A DNA stretch of 37,200 nt from Levilactobacillus koreensis JCM 16448 (GCF_001435525.1 NZ_AZDP01000059.1:1-37200); one strand, 5' to 3'; counted from the stretch's first letter, positions 22,950 through 31,809 are shown. A program made the numbers and translations. The notes: generated by a model not told the origin, from the sequence alone.

Positions 22950-23062
22950 TGTTGACCCACGTCACGATGAGGCCTGGAAGCAGACCATGGGTGGCTTAAC
23001 GTCAGGATAGCTAAATAGAGTGATTTAGAGCTGATCAACTTTATTGTTGGTCGGTTTTTTGA
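22950..23062 (+). pseudogene. Internally deleted duplicate of the SDR2 3' end plus terminator
   Basis: GTTGACCCACGTCACG at 22951-22966 repeats 21886-21901, then ATGAGGCCTGGAAGCAGACC onwards repeats 21924 onwards, and ACGTCAGGATA-CTAAAT repeats the SDR2 stop region. The terminator stem (CTGATCAAC ... GTTGGTCGG then T6) follows as in SDR2. Two deletions separate the blocks: about 22 bp and about 90 bp, the latter joined at a shared ACGT. It probably still terminates the GNAT1 transcript. Confidence 0.85.
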
Positions 23063-23091
23063 TTTGGGGTGGCTTGGTAAGCAGTCGGGAA

Positions 23092-23107
23092 TGTTCCACG
23101 TGAAACA
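23092..23107. promoter_or_regulatory. parS centromere site 1
   Basis: TGTTCCACGTGAAACA is an exact match to the ParB (Spo0J) parS consensus TGTTnCACGTGAAACA. It lies in intergenic DNA between the GNAT1/SDR scar and the pilus operon. Confidence 0.93.
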
Positions 23108-23450
23108 TAATAGGCCATGTAGCCACCGAGCTGGCTGACTACAGTATTTAGCGTTATCGAACGTTGATGGCTGGTAGGTAGTATCTCTTTTATTGCAGTA
23201 TTGCCGCGGTACTTTGTGTAGGGCGGATCCTTAGCTTGAGGTCAGAAGCGCCCCCGACTAGCCTACTTCTTATAGTAGGAAACGGAATCTATTAGCGGAA
23301 ATAGTTTAAAATTTATCGCAACTGTTTTAATGTATAACACACCAACCGTATGAATAGTATTATATTTTACATATGATATTCATAACTTTTTCATATTTGA
23401 TTGGTATTCTTAGTTCATTGAATAACAAGACAGCTCGACACCCGCTTGAT
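23108..23450. other. Gene-free region upstream of the pilus operon
   Basis: About 340 bp without a recognisable gene. It contains a small inverted repeat CCTACT/AGTAGG (23262-23279) and a very AT-rich tract (about 23300-23400) with several -10-like sequences such as TATAAC near 23335 and TATGAT near 23374. The pilus promoter should lie here; I cannot choose between the candidates. Confidence 0.5.
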
Positions 23451-23465
23451 ATGGAGGAGTGCCCC

Positions 23466-26450
23466 ATGAAAAAATGGCTAAGAATATTTTTCCTAGTAAC
23501 CTGTCTCATTGGTTTGACATCGATTGTCCGGATTCAAGCGCACAAGCGTGAAGGCGTTATCCGTACGGCGGCCCTCCAAGATAAATCTGGCGGGGACGTA
23601 AAAAACATTACGAGTCATCAGCCGGAAGACCTACAAGCGGCGATGACGCTCAAGGTGCCGGCAGGGGATACGGTCATCGCATTAGAAAATCAGGAGCACG
23701 CACAATTTGTACGTGAAGAGATTACCGATTTGAAACCGGATAAAGACATTACGGCTGAAATTGATCAGGAGGGAAGATTGCTCCTCAACAACGATCAAGA
23801 CCAGGCCCAAAAAGTAGAAGTGGTCGTCCCCGTGAAGGTGGCCGACCCACTGCTGATGGACGAGTTACAGCTTGAATTACAAGTCGTGGACAAGAACGAA
23901 ACGTACGGACTCGCTACGTTAGCTGTTAAGGCAGATAGCGATAAGGGTGCGGCGACGACAACTGAAAATGACAACAACAGTAATCATGATAACGACAAGC
24001 CTGCTACTGACAACAATAATAGTAATAACAATAGTAGCAGCAAAGTTACTTCAAGTTCAAAATCAGCTGCAAAGAAAAAGCCGAGTCGAAAGTCACAGTC
24101 GGCCAAACAACGGTCACGGTCAACGAAATCCAAGACGCCAACAACGTCTAGCAGCAAGTCAGCAAGCAAAGAAGCCGCAGATGACGATGCGGATGCTGAC
24201 GCGGCGCCTGCGACTAAGATTAGTCGGATGAGCCAAGCGGTTGACCCAGCTGATCGGCTGACGGGGTCCGCAATCGACATTTACCGTGGGCAAGTTCAGA
24301 TTGGCAGCTGGTCAGATGAAATGACTATTGGCGGGACGCTCAAAGAGGAACCGGGTGTCGAGCTTCACAAAAAATCAGCAGGTGTTAATGGATCTGGAGT
24401 GGGTAGTTATTACAAAAATGAGAACTATAAGACCCACTACTACATTTCCTACCAGCAAAAAGATAATGCGGCGTCTTATGCCATAGCATTTAAGAAAGAT
24501 ACAAGCTTGGGCGGAAAAACAATTAATGTTTACTACCCGGATGTTGGGGCCTACACGACTTCTTCTGGGTCAGAAAAACTAGATAAAAAGATGGGCGCTA
24601 TCATCGAAATCTCAAATCTAGTTTACAGCCCTAAACTTACAGGTGGTAAAGATGCCTACATTGACTTCTCTAGCAACTTCTACTCCGGTATCATCTATAA
24701 CGGAATTGAGAGCTTCGACTTGGATATAACGTTTACAAATGAAGATGGTACGCGGGCACTTAAATTCCCTGAAGCAGAGGAGAAGACGTATAGGTCTTAC
24801 TTCACTTTCGGTTCGCTAAATGGGAATGTCCCTGGAGATAATGAATGGGCCGGTACAAAATCAGGCCGGGAAGGGATATTGTCTAAGCCTACAACAATTG
24901 AAGAGCATGCGGGTGGTTGGTACAAAGGCGTCGGCGAAGGTGTCTATATGCAATATGACAATGGTGAATACCTCCCCCATATGGGAGAAAACCAATGGGG
25001 TGACTTTCTCGGCTCCCCCAACTATGAAAAAGGTGCTGTTTCCTTCCCACTAGTAGGTAAGAAACATGAATTCATGCTAAGAAGTGACGCCGGATTCACT
25101 TGGCAGTCATTCTCTACTGGTTCGATTATTCCTCTAGCACCAGAAAAGCCTGTAAAAACGGTTGACCGTTCAAAGAAATTTGGGATTGAAAACAACGATT
25201 TGCACGGGGCAACGATTAATCGTGATGAGGATGATATAGACAGCTTTAACTACACGGTTTATCAGAAAACTTACAACATCCCAGACGAATCTATCGCGAA
25301 ACCAAATCGGATCACGCTGACAGATACGCTACCCGATGGAATGTCGACTACCTTAGAAAGTATTCGGCTGTACAATACGGATGGTCAAGTGTTGACTGAC
25401 TTTGTTCCTGAAGAACTTCGTGAAACAGTAGCACCTGAAGAACTTGGGACAATAGCTCCTGGCGACCGAGGAAAAGTGACCATTGATGGCCAGAAAGTGA
25501 CCTATGAGTTATCCGATAAGGAAATTGAAAAGCTAGATTTTAATGGCGGCTACTTTGCCTTCCAGATAACGATCAAGATTGACGATGACTTTGTTGGTAC
25601 CTTTAAAAACAAAGCCAATGTCCGCTTCTATTCCGACAAGGACTACGATTGGAACAACGACACGAATGAAGTGGTAACCCATTTAAATCGTGGATTGACG
25701 TTGAGAAAGATCGGTGACAATCGTTGGAATCCCGCTGACACTGAAAGACTCAAAGATGTTGTCTTTAATATTGTAGGTGGGGATGACCAGCGAAGGATTG
25801 AAACCAATGAAGACGGCGAAATCGTTCTGGAAAAGATGAACTCAAAAGAAGTGTACACGTTTACTGAAGAAGTTCCGGAAGGTTATGTATCGCCGCAGAA
25901 ATTCACCTTGGCGTACAACGAGAACGATAACCGTTGGGAAATCACTAGCGGTTCAGCTCAAATAGAAATTACCAATGATAAAAACAGCCAAGTGATTACC
26001 GTGAAAAATCAGGTTGAACGAGGCGATTACCAATTTAAGAAGATTGATGGAACTGACGACACGCAACTAGCGGGTGCTGAGTTCATCATTCGTAGCAAGT
26101 CTGGCAAGTACTTGAAGTTTGATGACGATGGCAAGATGAGCGGTACGGTAGATACGCCGGAAGAAGCGACTAGGCTGAAAAGTTTCGCGAAAGAAACGAC
26201 TAAAGTCACGGGACTCCCATACGGCAAGTACAAGCTGATCGAAGCCAAGGCGCCAGACGGTTATGTTGTTGGCGCAACGCACAAATTTACCGTTTCAAAA
26301 GACTCAGGAACTAAAGTGATGGATATCAAGAATGATCCGTACAGCCTACCAATCACTGGGGGCCGAGGCATCATCTGGTTCATCGGTTTAGGGCTCATAC
26401 TCACTCTATCGGCTCTCGCCCTTTGGCGCACACACCCTAGAGGAGGATAA
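23466..26450 (+). CDS. Large LPXTG pilin/adhesin, probable pilus tip or ancillary subunit
   Basis: The 994-aa surface protein has a signal peptide (KKWLRIFFLVTCLIGLTSIV), a low-complexity Asn/Ser/Lys/Asp linker (about 160-258), an adhesin-like region (about 260-560), an isopeptide-type domain (about 575-740), and two CnaB-like repeats near the C-terminus. The last repeat carries the E-box YKLIEAKAPDGY. The sorting signal is LPITGG followed by a hydrophobic helix and HPRGG. No YPKN-type pilin motif is visible, so it is likely the tip or a decorating subunit. The start is ATG 23466 with GGAGGAG about nine bases upstream, not an upstream ATG at 23373. It is first in a four-gene sortase-pilus operon, with a gap of only 3 nt to the backbone gene. 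Confidence 0.87.
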   Translation: MKKWLRIFFLVTCLIGLTSIVRIQAHKREGVIRTAALQDKSGGDVKNITSHQPEDLQAAMTLKVPAGDTVIALENQEHAQFVREEITDLKPDKDITAEIDQEGRLLLNNDQDQAQKVEVVVPVKVADPLLMDELQLELQVVDKNETYGLATLAVKADSDKGAATTTENDNNSNHDNDKPATDNNNSNNNSSSKVTSSSKSAAKKKPSRKSQSAKQRSRSTKSKTPTTSSSKSASKEAADDDADADAAPATKISRMSQAVDPADRLTGSAIDIYRGQVQIGSWSDEMTIGGTLKEEPGVELHKKSAGVNGSGVGSYYKNENYKTHYYISYQQKDNAASYAIAFKKDTSLGGKTINVYYPDVGAYTTSSGSEKLDKKMGAIIEISNLVYSPKLTGGKDAYIDFSSNFYSGIIYNGIESFDLDITFTNEDGTRALKFPEAEEKTYRSYFTFGSLNGNVPGDNEWAGTKSGREGILSKPTTIEEHAGGWYKGVGEGVYMQYDNGEYLPHMGENQWGDFLGSPNYEKGAVSFPLVGKKHEFMLRSDAGFTWQSFSTGSIIPLAPEKPVKTVDRSKKFGIENNDLHGATINRDEDDIDSFNYTVYQKTYNIPDESIAKPNRITLTDTLPDGMSTTLESIRLYNTDGQVLTDFVPEELRETVAPEELGTIAPGDRGKVTIDGQKVTYELSDKEIEKLDFNGGYFAFQITIKIDDDFVGTFKNKANVRFYSDKDYDWNNDTNEVVTHLNRGLTLRKIGDNRWNPADTERLKDVVFNIVGGDDQRRIETNEDGEIVLEKMNSKEVYTFTEEVPEGYVSPQKFTLAYNENDNRWEITSGSAQIEITNDKNSQVITVKNQVERGDYQFKKIDGTDDTQLAGAEFIIRSKSGKYLKFDDDGKMSGTVDTPEEATRLKSFAKETTKVTGLPYGKYKLIEAKAPDGYVVGATHKFTVSKDSGTKVMDIKNDPYSLPITGGRGIIWFIGLGLILTLSALALWRTHPRGG

Positions 26451-26453
26451 CCC

Positions 26454-27929
26454 ATGAAATTCACAAGATTACGACAACTGGCCCTGGCGACTTTCGCCTT
26501 CTGCGGCCTCACACTAGGTGGTCAGCTGACCGCAATCGCTAGCGAATCAGTTCCAAGCGAAGTCACGATGGTGCTGCATAAGATGGAAAATGAATCCGGC
26601 GGTAAAATTAAAAATACTGGCGATGAAATAACAAATTTGGGAGACAAACTGGTTCCCTACGACGCCGACAAGTTAGGCAACGTGACCTACAGTATCTATG
26701 ACGTGACGAACTATTTCAAAGGTAAAGATGACATTAAAGGCCAAGTGAACAACAAAGAGTTCGTAAAACAGCGGAATGCGTTGATTAAGGATATCGTAGG
26801 TGGAAAGACGGATCCAAAAGAGTTGATTCAGGCTCAGGAAGACTTCGTGGAGAAGGAAAACTTAAAGCTAGTTGCAACGCAAGAGTTGTCCGGCAAAAGC
26901 GGCCGGCTAGAGTTTGATCAGAAGCTGACGAATAGCGGTTTCTACCTGATTATGGAAACTGCCGCACCTACTGATTATCTGACGGGATTGTCAGCACCGA
27001 TGATTATTGGGTTACCGCTGACTGACAAAGACACGATTCACCTATACCCAAAGAACATTGTTGCCGATAACGTCGATCCTACGATTCATAAGGTGGGGAT
27101 TAACCCGGAGAATCCAACTGGTAAGGATTATGTCGCATTGGAAAACGTTTCTTTCGAGTTAAAACGGGATGATGGAGAGCTTTTAGGAAATAACGAGTTA
27201 ACTCAAATACTAACTACTGGTGAGAATGGAAAGGTCGAATTCGGCGGCTTGAAAGCTGGTGTATGGTATGTGCTGACGGAATCTTCAGTTGCTGATTATC
27301 CTTGGTATCACCAAACGGAAATTAAGGACCACAAAGTTTCTCTGAAATTTAAGGTAGATAAGTCTGGCAGAATCACAGATCATGAAGCAAGTCCGAATGA
27401 AAAATACTTTAAAGTCGAAAAAGACCAGATTGGTATTCTGAACTACCTGATCCTAGGTAATGCCAGCTTCCTGAAGTTAGACGGAAAGACAGGCAAGTCA
27501 CTGGCCGGCGCGAAATTTAAGGTCCAGAGTATTGACGACAAAGGCGAAATGACGTGGGCAGTGCTTGATGGCAACGAGTTTGTGAAGTGGACTGACAGCA
27601 AGAGTGAGGGGACGGAGTTAGTATCCGACGAAGATGGGACTTTTGCCATCACCGGCGTCCCTTACGTTTACGACCAAAAGGTACGCAATATCCAGCAGTA
27701 CAACTTAGTCGAAACGCAAGCGCCAACTGGCTATGCCCTCTTGAAGGAAGCAACTAAGTTTGAGTTTACTGAAAAAGGAATCACTGAAATCAAGCCCCAA
27801 GAAATCACGAACGAACGCTACGCCCTACCAATCACTGGTGGCATGGGTATCTGGCTGTTCCTCCTCATCGGGGCAATCTTGATGGGTGGCGCAGGCTTCC
27901 TGTACTACCGACACCGGAAAATGGCGTAG
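26454..27929 (+). CDS. Major backbone pilin (SpaA-type, LPXTG)
   Basis: The 491-aa protein has a signal peptide (about 1-29, ending near AIASE) and the pilin motif HLYPKN near residue 200, whose Lys would be the acceptor in sortase-catalysed polymerisation. It has CnaB-type domains with the E-box YNLVETQAPTGY near 420-431, and the sorting signal LPITGG with a hydrophobic helix and the basic tail YYRHRKMA. These features define a backbone pilin in Gram-positive pili. AGGAGG lies just before ATG 26454. Next downstream are the two sortases. Confidence 0.92.
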   Translation: MKFTRLRQLALATFAFCGLTLGGQLTAIASESVPSEVTMVLHKMENESGGKIKNTGDEITNLGDKLVPYDADKLGNVTYSIYDVTNYFKGKDDIKGQVNNKEFVKQRNALIKDIVGGKTDPKELIQAQEDFVEKENLKLVATQELSGKSGRLEFDQKLTNSGFYLIMETAAPTDYLTGLSAPMIIGLPLTDKDTIHLYPKNIVADNVDPTIHKVGINPENPTGKDYVALENVSFELKRDDGELLGNNELTQILTTGENGKVEFGGLKAGVWYVLTESSVADYPWYHQTEIKDHKVSLKFKVDKSGRITDHEASPNEKYFKVEKDQIGILNYLILGNASFLKLDGKTGKSLAGAKFKVQSIDDKGEMTWAVLDGNEFVKWTDSKSEGTELVSDEDGTFAITGVPYVYDQKVRNIQQYNLVETQAPTGYALLKEATKFEFTEKGITEIKPQEITNERYALPITGGMGIWLFLLIGAILMGGAGFLYYRHRKMA

Positions 27930-27972
27930 GGTAATTCGACACTCAGACAACTAGAGAAGGGGGGACCCCCAC

Positions 27973-28755
27973 ATGCGTAAATGGCTAGCAATCCTACTAT
28001 TTTGCTTAGGCCTGGGCCTTATCGGTTACCCGGCCGCGAGCAACGTAGTGACCCGCTGGCGACAGCAGGGGGTCCTCGTTGCGTATAAAAACCAGCTCCA
28101 GACGGCGAGTGCGAGGCAACTCAAGGCGCTCCAAGGCTCCTTGCAGCAGTCGTCAGTCAACCAAGAAGCAACGGTGAAGGACCCATTTAAAAAGGATGGC
28201 AAACAGTTCGTCGAGACGAAACCCGTAGCACTCGTGGCGATTCCCAAGATCGATGTGGAGCTGCCGGTGTTTGTCGGCACCAGTGAAAAAGTCCTCCAGA
28301 AATATGCGGGGCTGGTTCATGGGACGGACATTCCGCAGGGTGAAAAGGACCAACACAGTTTGATCACAGCTCACGGCGGCTTGCCCGGGGCCCAGCTGTT
28401 TACCGACCTCTGGCGGGTGGACCGCGGCGACCGTTTTTACCTCAAAAATGCTTACGGGTTGATGACCTACAAGGTGACCTCGATTCGCACGGTGAAGGCG
28501 GCAACGCGACAACCCATCAGCCGGTCGGCGGCGAAGAACCAGGTAACGCTGATGACCTGCACGCCGTATATGATCAACACGCACCGCCTGCTGGTGACCG
28601 GCCAGCGAATCCCCAATGAAACGGAGTCGATTCCGAAAGGCAAGTTCGTCTGGACCCGCTACAAGAAAGTGGTTCTGGTGTTGGCAATTCTGGCACTCAT
28701 GGCGGGTGCGTGGGTCGGGTATCGACGCTACCGTCGCAGAAAGGAGGGAAGCTAA
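27973..28755 (+). CDS. Class C sortase (pilus polymerase)
   Basis: The 260-aa membrane transpeptidase carries catalytic His134 (TAHGG), Cys196 (TLMTCTPY) and Arg205 (NTHRLLVTG). The lid motif DPF at 70-72 is diagnostic of class C. Hydrophobic helices are present at both ends (about 4-21 and 225-245), again typical of pilin-polymerising sortases. AAGGGGGG precedes ATG. Its stop TAA overlaps the ATG of the next sortase, indicating coupling. It is expected to link backbone pilin subunits through the YPKN lysine and LPITG threonine. Confidence 0.95.
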   Translation: MRKWLAILLFCLGLGLIGYPAASNVVTRWRQQGVLVAYKNQLQTASARQLKALQGSLQQSSVNQEATVKDPFKKDGKQFVETKPVALVAIPKIDVELPVFVGTSEKVLQKYAGLVHGTDIPQGEKDQHSLITAHGGLPGAQLFTDLWRVDRGDRFYLKNAYGLMTYKVTSIRTVKAATRQPISRSAAKNQVTLMTCTPYMINTHRLLVTGQRIPNETESIPKGKFVWTRYKKVVLVLAILALMAGAWVGYRRYRRRKEGS

Positions 28756-29475
28756 ATGGCAACAGGTAAGCGACATGAAAAAAGAACTTCCCTCTGGCTA
28801 GCGGCGGTGATGTTTCTCATTGGGAGTGGTTTAGTCTTGATGGGACTGACGCAAAACTCTTCGGTGACGCAGCTGAGTGAGGCGGCAACGCGGGGGATGA
28901 CGGCAGAGAGTGTCCAGGCGGCGACCCAAAAGGTACAGGCTGAGCGAGAACAGGGCAAGGTGGACCCGTTCAACTACGAGAAGACGTCTCAATTGACCCC
29001 GCTAGCGGTTGCTGGGTATGGTATACGTGAATTGACCGGCACCAGTGACTACGGGGCGGTTGGCCAGATTCGCGTCCCAGCGGTCGGACTAGACTTACCG
29101 ATCGGCATCGGTGTTGGCAATGCCGTTCTGGTCAGGGGGGCGGGAACCCTCAAGGCGGACCAACGGATGGGCCAAGGCAATTACGCTCTGGCGGGTCACT
29201 ATATGACCACTAAACGGCTCCTATTTTCCCCACTAAAAGGGGTTCGCAAGGGAGATAACGTGTACCTGACGGATCAGCGGCAGGTGTATCGCTACCGGGT
29301 CACGCGGGTCCAAGTGATTGACCGCCATAAAGTTGACGTCATCGACGACGTTCCCGGCAAAAAGCTGGTGACGCTAATTACGTGTAACTCGGCTAGGCGA
29401 GGTGAACCGAAACGACTGGTGGTACAGGGTGAGTTGCAGTCGGTGAAGGCGTCTAAAGTAGGAATAAAAAGTTAG
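28756..29475 (+). CDS. Second sortase, class A-like
   Basis: The 239-aa sortase has an N-terminal transmembrane helix (about 12-31), catalytic His148 (LAGHYM), Cys210 (TLITCNSARRGE) and Arg220. There is no C-terminal membrane helix. The LITCN signature and topology fit class A (housekeeping or wall-anchoring) rather than class C, although VDPFN at 69-73 resembles a class C lid. It probably anchors the finished pilus to the wall. AAGGAGGG at about 28741-28748 precedes ATG, and the gene ends before a strong terminator. Confidence 0.88.
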   Translation: MATGKRHEKRTSLWLAAVMFLIGSGLVLMGLTQNSSVTQLSEAATRGMTAESVQAATQKVQAEREQGKVDPFNYEKTSQLTPLAVAGYGIRELTGTSDYGAVGQIRVPAVGLDLPIGIGVGNAVLVRGAGTLKADQRMGQGNYALAGHYMTTKRLLFSPLKGVRKGDNVYLTDQRQVYRYRVTRVQVIDRHKVDVIDDVPGKKLVTLITCNSARRGEPKRLVVQGELQSVKASKVGIKS

Positions 29476-29518
29476 GCTGGCTGTTAAGCAGTGACTAGGG
29501 CTTTAGAGCAGATAGGAA

Positions 29519-29553
29519 TGTGGCGGTACCTGATATAGGTGCCGCCATTTTTT
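29519..29553 (+). terminator. Terminator of the pilus operon
   Basis: TGGCGGTACCT (29521-29531) pairs with AGGTGCCGCCA around GATAT with one mismatch, followed by T6. Confidence 0.9.
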
Positions 29554-29589
29554 GATGCTATCAGGTTGTGGACGGTGAAGTTTAATATG

Positions 29590-29661
29590 TAATACCAAAT
29601 AAGTGTGGTATTAGTTTGCTTTCAGAAAGCGTACGAAAATCGGACGCAATTCGGACGCAAT
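29590..29661. repeat. Inverted repeat and 11-bp tandem repeat upstream of the CRISPR leader
   Basis: TAATACCA (29590-29597) and TGGTATTA (29606-29613) form a perfect inverted repeat. TCGGACGCAAT occurs twice in tandem at 29640-29650 and 29651-29661. Role unknown. Confidence 0.7.
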
Positions 29662-29717
29662 AGAGTTGAGTGGAAGTTGCGTGGAAAATTAGAGTCCAGA
29701 AAAGAGGAATGTGTTGG

Positions 29718-29816
29718 TTGTTAACATGGGATCGCTGATGTATGCTTTAGAAGCAAATTAATGAAATTCACGTGTTTTGGAAATTATGAATGCCGGTGTA
29801 GTGGGATTTGTTTAGT
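29718..29816 (+). promoter_or_regulatory. Type I-E CRISPR leader (copy 1)
   Basis: This stretch (TTGTTAA ... GTATGCTT ... CGTGTTTTGG ... GAATGCCGGT ... TTTGTTTA) is clearly homologous to 33964-34062, and both end at a CRISPR repeat. A conserved sequence abutting the first repeat is the definition of a leader. Confidence 0.75.
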
Positions 29817-29905
29817 GTGTTCCCGGTGTATACGGGGGTGATCCCCTGATTGCTTGATTTTACCACCTTAGCCGCCAGTGTTCCCCGTGTATACGGGGCA
29901 GATTC
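29817..29905 (+). CRISPR. Type I-E CRISPR mini-array: two repeats, one spacer
   Basis: Repeat 1 (29817-29844, 28 bp) begins GTGTTCCC and ends GGGGGTGATCC. Repeat 2 (29878-29905) begins GTGTTCCCCG and its last seven bases have decayed to CAGATTC, as in a trailer-end repeat. The spacer (29845-29877) is 33 bp, so the 28+33 period is that of type I-E arrays. Repeat 1 carries one stem change (C to G at 29825) relative to repeat 2. No cas genes are in the window, so the array is an orphan unless cas genes lie elsewhere. Confidence 0.85.
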
Positions 29906-29939
29906 AAAAGAACATTTCCACCATCCCAAGCCCTGCCCA

Positions 29940-29970
29940 TTGACTGTAACGTAACGTCATAGCTTACTAT
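29940..29970 (+). promoter_or_regulatory. MerR-type promoter of rarA
   Basis: TTGACT (29940-29945) and TACTAT (29965-29970) are 19 bp apart. The spacer starts GTAACGTAACGTCA and contains CGT-A-ACG. The sequence from 29938 to 29965 recurs almost unchanged, in reverse orientation, ahead of the NTF2-like gene. A bulged hairpin GTAACGTCATAG/CTATGAACGTTAC (about 29951-29979) overlaps the transcription start. Confidence 0.75.
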
Positions 29971-30007
29971 GAACGTTACATGAGGTCGGAAGGCAGGTGC
30001 TTTTTAG

Positions 30008-31327
30008 ATGCAACAGGAATCGTTATTCTCAGGTCAGCCGCAAAACACGCCGCTGGCTAGTCGCGTGCGACCGAAGGATTTGGACCAGTTTGTCGGGCAG
30101 CAGCACTTGCTCGGAAAGGGAAAGATTCTTCGAGAAATCATTGAAAATGACCAAGTCTCATCGATGATTTTCTGGGGCCCACCGGGTGTCGGTAAGACGA
30201 CCTTGGCGGAAATCATTGCGCGCAAGACCCAGTCGAGTTTTCTGAGTTTTAGCGCGGTTGATAGCAGTATCAGTAAAATTAAAAAGATTATGAAACAGGC
30301 TGAGCTGGACCGTGAGGTTGGTCAGCGGACGATGGTGTTTGTCGACGAAATTCACCGGTTCAATAAGGCTCAGCAGGATGCGTTCCTACCATACGTCGAG
30401 CGTGGGAGTATCATCCTGATTGGCGCAACGACAGAAAATCCATCGTTCGAAATCAATTCCGCGCTGTTGTCGCGTTGTAAGGTATTCGTCCTGAAGGCGT
30501 TGAAACAGGAAGATATTGTTAAATTGGTTGAGAACGCCCTTAGCAATCCCGATGGCTTTGGCAAGCAGACCATTAAAATTGGTCAGGATGAAATCCAAGC
30601 CATCGCCAATTTTGCGGACGGGGATGCGCGGATGGCCTTGAATACGCTGGAGATGGCCATTCTGAACGGTGAGAAGGTCGATGATGCGACCACGGTCACC
30701 ATGGACAACCTCAGTCAATTGATTACCAAAAAATTTGTGTTGTACGATAAAAACGGCGAGGAGCACTACAACATTATTTCCGCGCTGCATAAATCCATGC
30801 GTAATAGCGATACGGATGCGGCCATTTACTGGCTGTCGCGGATGCTGGAAGGTGGGGAAGACCCGCTATACATTGCGCGGCGGTTGGTCAGATTTGCCAG
30901 CGAAGACATCGGGTTAGCGGACACGAATGCGCTTAACGTCGCCATCAACGTCTTTCAGGCCTGCCAATTTCTCGGCATGCCCGAGTGCGATGTCCATTTG
31001 GTGGAGGCGGTGACCTACCTATCGCTGGCGCCGAAGTCTAACGCCATTTACAAGGCGCGATTGGCCGCAGCTAAGGATGTCAAACAGACGGCAAATGATC
31101 CGGTGCCGCTACAAATTCGTAACGCACCAACTAAGCTGATGAAAGACTTAGGGTATGGCAAGGGGTACGAGCTGGCGCATTATGCCAAAGATAAATTGAC
31201 GACGATGAAGACCATGCCGCCGTCGTTGGAAGGCCACACGTATTACTTGCCAACGAGTGAGGGCAACGAGCGGCGGTTCAAGGACCGACTGGAACAGATC
31301 AAGGCCTGGCATCAGCAACATGGCTAA
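30008..31327 (+). CDS. rarA: RarA/MgsA replication-associated recombination ATPase
   Basis: The 439-aa AAA+ protein acts at stalled replication forks and is related to clamp-loader subunits. The N-terminal LASRVRPKDLDQFVGQQHLL, Walker A GPPGVGKT (57-64), Walker B FVDEIHRFNK (111-120) with Asp113/Glu114, sensor 1 GATTENPSFE and the C-terminal tetramerisation domain (YLPTSEGNE near the end) are all present, and length is normal. The ribosome binding site is weak (GGAAGG about 14 bases before ATG). A promoter with MerR-type spacing upstream is unexpected for this housekeeping gene. A terminator follows. Confidence 0.95.
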   Translation: MQQESLFSGQPQNTPLASRVRPKDLDQFVGQQHLLGKGKILREIIENDQVSSMIFWGPPGVGKTTLAEIIARKTQSSFLSFSAVDSSISKIKKIMKQAELDREVGQRTMVFVDEIHRFNKAQQDAFLPYVERGSIILIGATTENPSFEINSALLSRCKVFVLKALKQEDIVKLVENALSNPDGFGKQTIKIGQDEIQAIANFADGDARMALNTLEMAILNGEKVDDATTVTMDNLSQLITKKFVLYDKNGEEHYNIISALHKSMRNSDTDAAIYWLSRMLEGGEDPLYIARRLVRFASEDIGLADTNALNVAINVFQACQFLGMPECDVHLVEAVTYLSLAPKSNAIYKARLAAAKDVKQTANDPVPLQIRNAPTKLMKDLGYGKGYELAHYAKDKLTTMKTMPPSLEGHTYYLPTSEGNERRFKDRLEQIKAWHQQHG

Positions 31328-31333
31328 ACAGAC

Positions 31334-31365
31334 AAAAGGTGCTCTCGCGAGGAGGGCACCTTTTT
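31334..31365 (+). terminator. rarA terminator
   Basis: AAAAGGTGC-CTC on the left pairs with GAG-GCACCTTTTT on the right around GCGA, ending in T5. It could also serve the convergent NTF2-like gene. Confidence 0.88.
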
Positions 31366-31380
31366 AGCGTACAATTTAGT

Positions 31381-31809
31381 TTAAACGAGTGGTTTATTGC
31401 GGTCAAAGGTCACATCCATCGGCCGAATGACGGACCAGGTTGAGTGGACCACTTTCCAGTCATCACCCTCGCGCTGATAGACTTCAATACAGTTGTAGCG
31501 CATGTCGTTCACCGTCGTTTTCGCAAACAATTGGTAAGTCAGAATTGCCATGTCACTGCTGGCCTGCACGCGAGGCGCCACAAAGTCATAGGAGTCGGCG
31601 AAAAGCTTGCCTTCGACGTTGGCGAGAACGAAGTCTTTGATGTCGACATAGGTGTCGACCCGTTCTGGTTTGAAACTGTCGAAGTAGGAAAAACTCTTTT
31701 GGGACCAGATTGTTAAATAGCCGGACGTATCGCCTTTGAACCATTTGTCCAAAGCGCCTTTTTCTAGTGCAATAATCTTATCAGTTAAAGCGGTGTTTTC
31801 GGTAGTCAT
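31381..31809 (-). CDS. NTF2/SnoaL-like (DUF4440-type) small protein
   Basis: The 142-aa protein has the cone-shaped NTF2-like pattern: helical N-terminus (ALTDKIIALEKGALDKWFKG), DTSGYLTIWS, then strands ending in YNCIEVYQREGDDWKVVHST. Members include small-molecule isomerases and binding proteins; the ligand is unknown. AAAGGAGAAG precedes ATG. Its promoter shares a 28-bp operator-like element with rarA, so it may belong to a MerR regulon with the SDR1 gene. Confidence 0.8.
   Translation of the reverse strand: MTTENTALTDKIIALEKGALDKWFKGDTSGYLTIWSQKSFSYFDSFKPERVDTYVDIKDFVLANVEGKLFADSYDFVAPRVQASSDMAILTYQLFAKTTVNDMRYNCIEVYQREGDDWKVVHSTWSVIRPMDVTFDRNKPLV

Noticed and set aside
29767-29778. TTCACGTGTTTT as a third parS
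   Set aside because: It keeps only the CACGTG core and fails at most flanking positions; it is part of the CRISPR leader.
30034-30790. Several minus-strand ORFs inside rarA (63, 65, 67 and 134 aa)
   Set aside because: Shadows of the strongly conserved rarA frame, with no ribosome binding sites or domain features.
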